This document shows, one piece after another, positions 62,550 to 64,000 of a stretch of 64,000 nucleotides of DNA. The stretch spans positions 22,290,001 through 22,354,000 of the forward strand of contig NC_079373.1 of the NCBI RefSeq assembly GCF_021018895.1, written 5' to 3'. A program made the position numbers and the translations under genes. Numbering within the stretch: the first letter of the stretch is position 1; each line of letters opens with the position of its first letter. The stretch comes from Seriola aureovittata. Taxonomy: Eukaryota; Chordata; Actinopteri; Carangiformes; Carangidae. The notes under the pieces are model-generated. The model had not been told where the DNA came from. It worked only from the letters and a program-made list of their open reading frames with translations, and ran no database searches.

Positions 62550-62930
62550 TACAGTGGTGCTTTCAGCTAAGCTGCTAACGTCAGCTTGCTAACATGCTCA
62601 CAATGACAATGCTAACATGTTAAGTGGGTATAATGTTATTGCCATATTCACCATGTTAGTTGAGCGTTTTAGCGTGCTAACATTTGCTAATTACCCCTAA
62701 AAACAAAGAACAGCTGAGGCTGATGGGAATGATTTTTGCAGGTATTTGGTCATAAACCAAATCCAATATTAAGTATTGGAAAAATGTTAATTTTGATCTG
62801 ATGGTGGCACTTGAGTGGCCACCAGAGAAATGGCATTTTATCCTGGGGGGGACATAAATGTGTTACCAAATTTCATAGCAATCCATCTTTGTTTACAAAA
62901 TATTTTACTAAAAGCCAAATATTTCAAAGC
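62550..62930 (+). repeat. Dispersed fish repeat, family R1, copy 6
   Basis: Contains gctaacatgctcacaatg, aatgctaacatgttaagtg, tagcgtgctaacatttgcta, acagctgaggctgatgggaa, gcaggtatttggtcataaac, gatggtggcac and accaaatttcatagcaatcc. The 5' half of the family is preserved best here. Confidence 0.77.
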
Positions 62931-63343
62931 AGTGAGAATTTATGTCATTGAAATCTGGCTTTACACCTCTGCTTTATGTCATTCCTATTTCTTATCCTGC
63001 ATTTTCTATTTTCTTTGCCTCTTCTTCCTCTTTCATACTTTTATTGTCTCTCCTCTGCTTCACACTGTGGAGGTTGACATGTTCTATGCTGCTGTAGCTT
63101 AATGCTGGTGAATCAACTGCAGATATTAAGACAGATGATGGTCACGTTATTGCTCTCATTAAGCACTAGGTTGGTTAGCCAGCCATCACACACACACATA
63201 GAGGCAAAAATCTTTAAATCTCTGCCTCACTGACAAAAACACTGCTGTAATTACAAACCTAAAAGCAACTGACTTACAATATTAAATCAAAACTGAGTCA
63301 CTCTTTGATGTGAGAAGAATGATTTCAATGACTGGACATTATT

Positions 63344-63499
<156 letters not shown>

Positions 63500-63822
63500 A
63501 TTAGGAGTAATTGCAGAGAAGAGAGGTCAGGTGCACAGGGAGAGAAGTGGTCATACATGGTAACAGAGAGGGAACAGTTTTTGTTCATATGTTTCTTTTT
63601 CTTGTCTTCCTCCCTTTCCTTTTTAAGCTGTTGTGTCCTAGTTTTCCCATTTCCCTGTACACACATACAGTGTACACACAAAGAGAGGGCAACGGTAGTG
63701 TGGGTGTGTATGTGTGTGTGTGCCTGCTGTGCCTTGTAGATGTAAATTATGAAGGACATTTTAATCTATATTTTATGACTGCCTCTTATTTAGAAACCAG
63801 GCATTTGGCAGAGTGCAGTGGC

Positions 63823-63826
<4 letters not shown>

Positions 63827-63864
<38 letters not shown>
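63827..63864 (+). repeat. (GT)n microsatellite
   Basis: A pure GT run followed by ACATGTACGTG near the right edge. Confidence 0.95.
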
Positions 63865-63866
<2 letters not shown>

Positions 63867-64000
63867 ATGTACGTGTTGTGTGCCATTTTATGTGTATGTG
63901 ATGTGTGTATGTATGTGTCTGTTTATAGGCACTGAAGAGGTAAAAAGGTTGCAGCTATTGAATTTCACACCCATTGTTGCTGTGTATTTTTGTGTTGTGA

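Overview
This is teleost fish genomic DNA, probably from a percomorph-type fish. The evidence is vertebrate exon and intron structure, very frequent (TG)n/(CA)n microsatellites, and several dispersed repeats typical of fish genomes. No operons, CRISPR arrays or prokaryotic features are present. Nearly all open frames longer than 60 codons are chance frames in microsatellites or AT-rich DNA. Real coding sequence is under 1 kb of the 64 kb.

Two protein-coding genes are recognised, both on the + strand and both incomplete. The left end (1 to about 9.0 kb) holds the 3' half of an HSF4-type heat-shock transcription factor (hsf4): four well-supported exons between 1 and 1188, and a probable short terminal exon at 8493-8552 after a 7.3 kb intron. 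From 30335 onwards lies the 5' part of gnao1 (G protein alpha-o subunit). Exons 1, 2 and 3 (118, 43 and 142 nt of CDS) encode residues 1-101. A CpG- and GC-rich 5' region lies upstream and the introns are about 0.9, 17.1 and more than 15.3 kb. Exon 4 onward was not found and probably lies beyond 64000.

The roughly 20.6 kb between the genes (9.0-29.6 kb) is gene-poor. It contains a decayed piggyBac-type transposase (about 14.94-16.2 kb, minus strand), a LINE reverse-transcriptase fragment (about 19.8-20.14 kb), fish dispersed repeats, and one unidentified exon-like open segment (17849-18133).

The introns hold a tRNA-derived SINE with a perfect 16-bp target-site duplication (3994-4192), a Tc1/mariner transposase 3' remnant (about 49.4 kb), and a repeat family found six times across the window. 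They also hold long simple repeats, including (TC)78 at 51235-51390 and about 150 bp of GT at 63347-63499, purine- or pyrimidine-skewed blocks, and a perfect 20-bp-arm hairpin at 35362-35406.

The two genes do not obviously work together: hsf4 is a nuclear transcription factor and gnao1 a membrane-attached signalling GTPase. I found no convincing new biological system. The most useful second looks are the UG-rich 3' splice sites, the hairpin, the piggyBac relic, and the unidentified segment near 18 kb. Family identifications rest on recognising conserved motifs by eye, with no database search.
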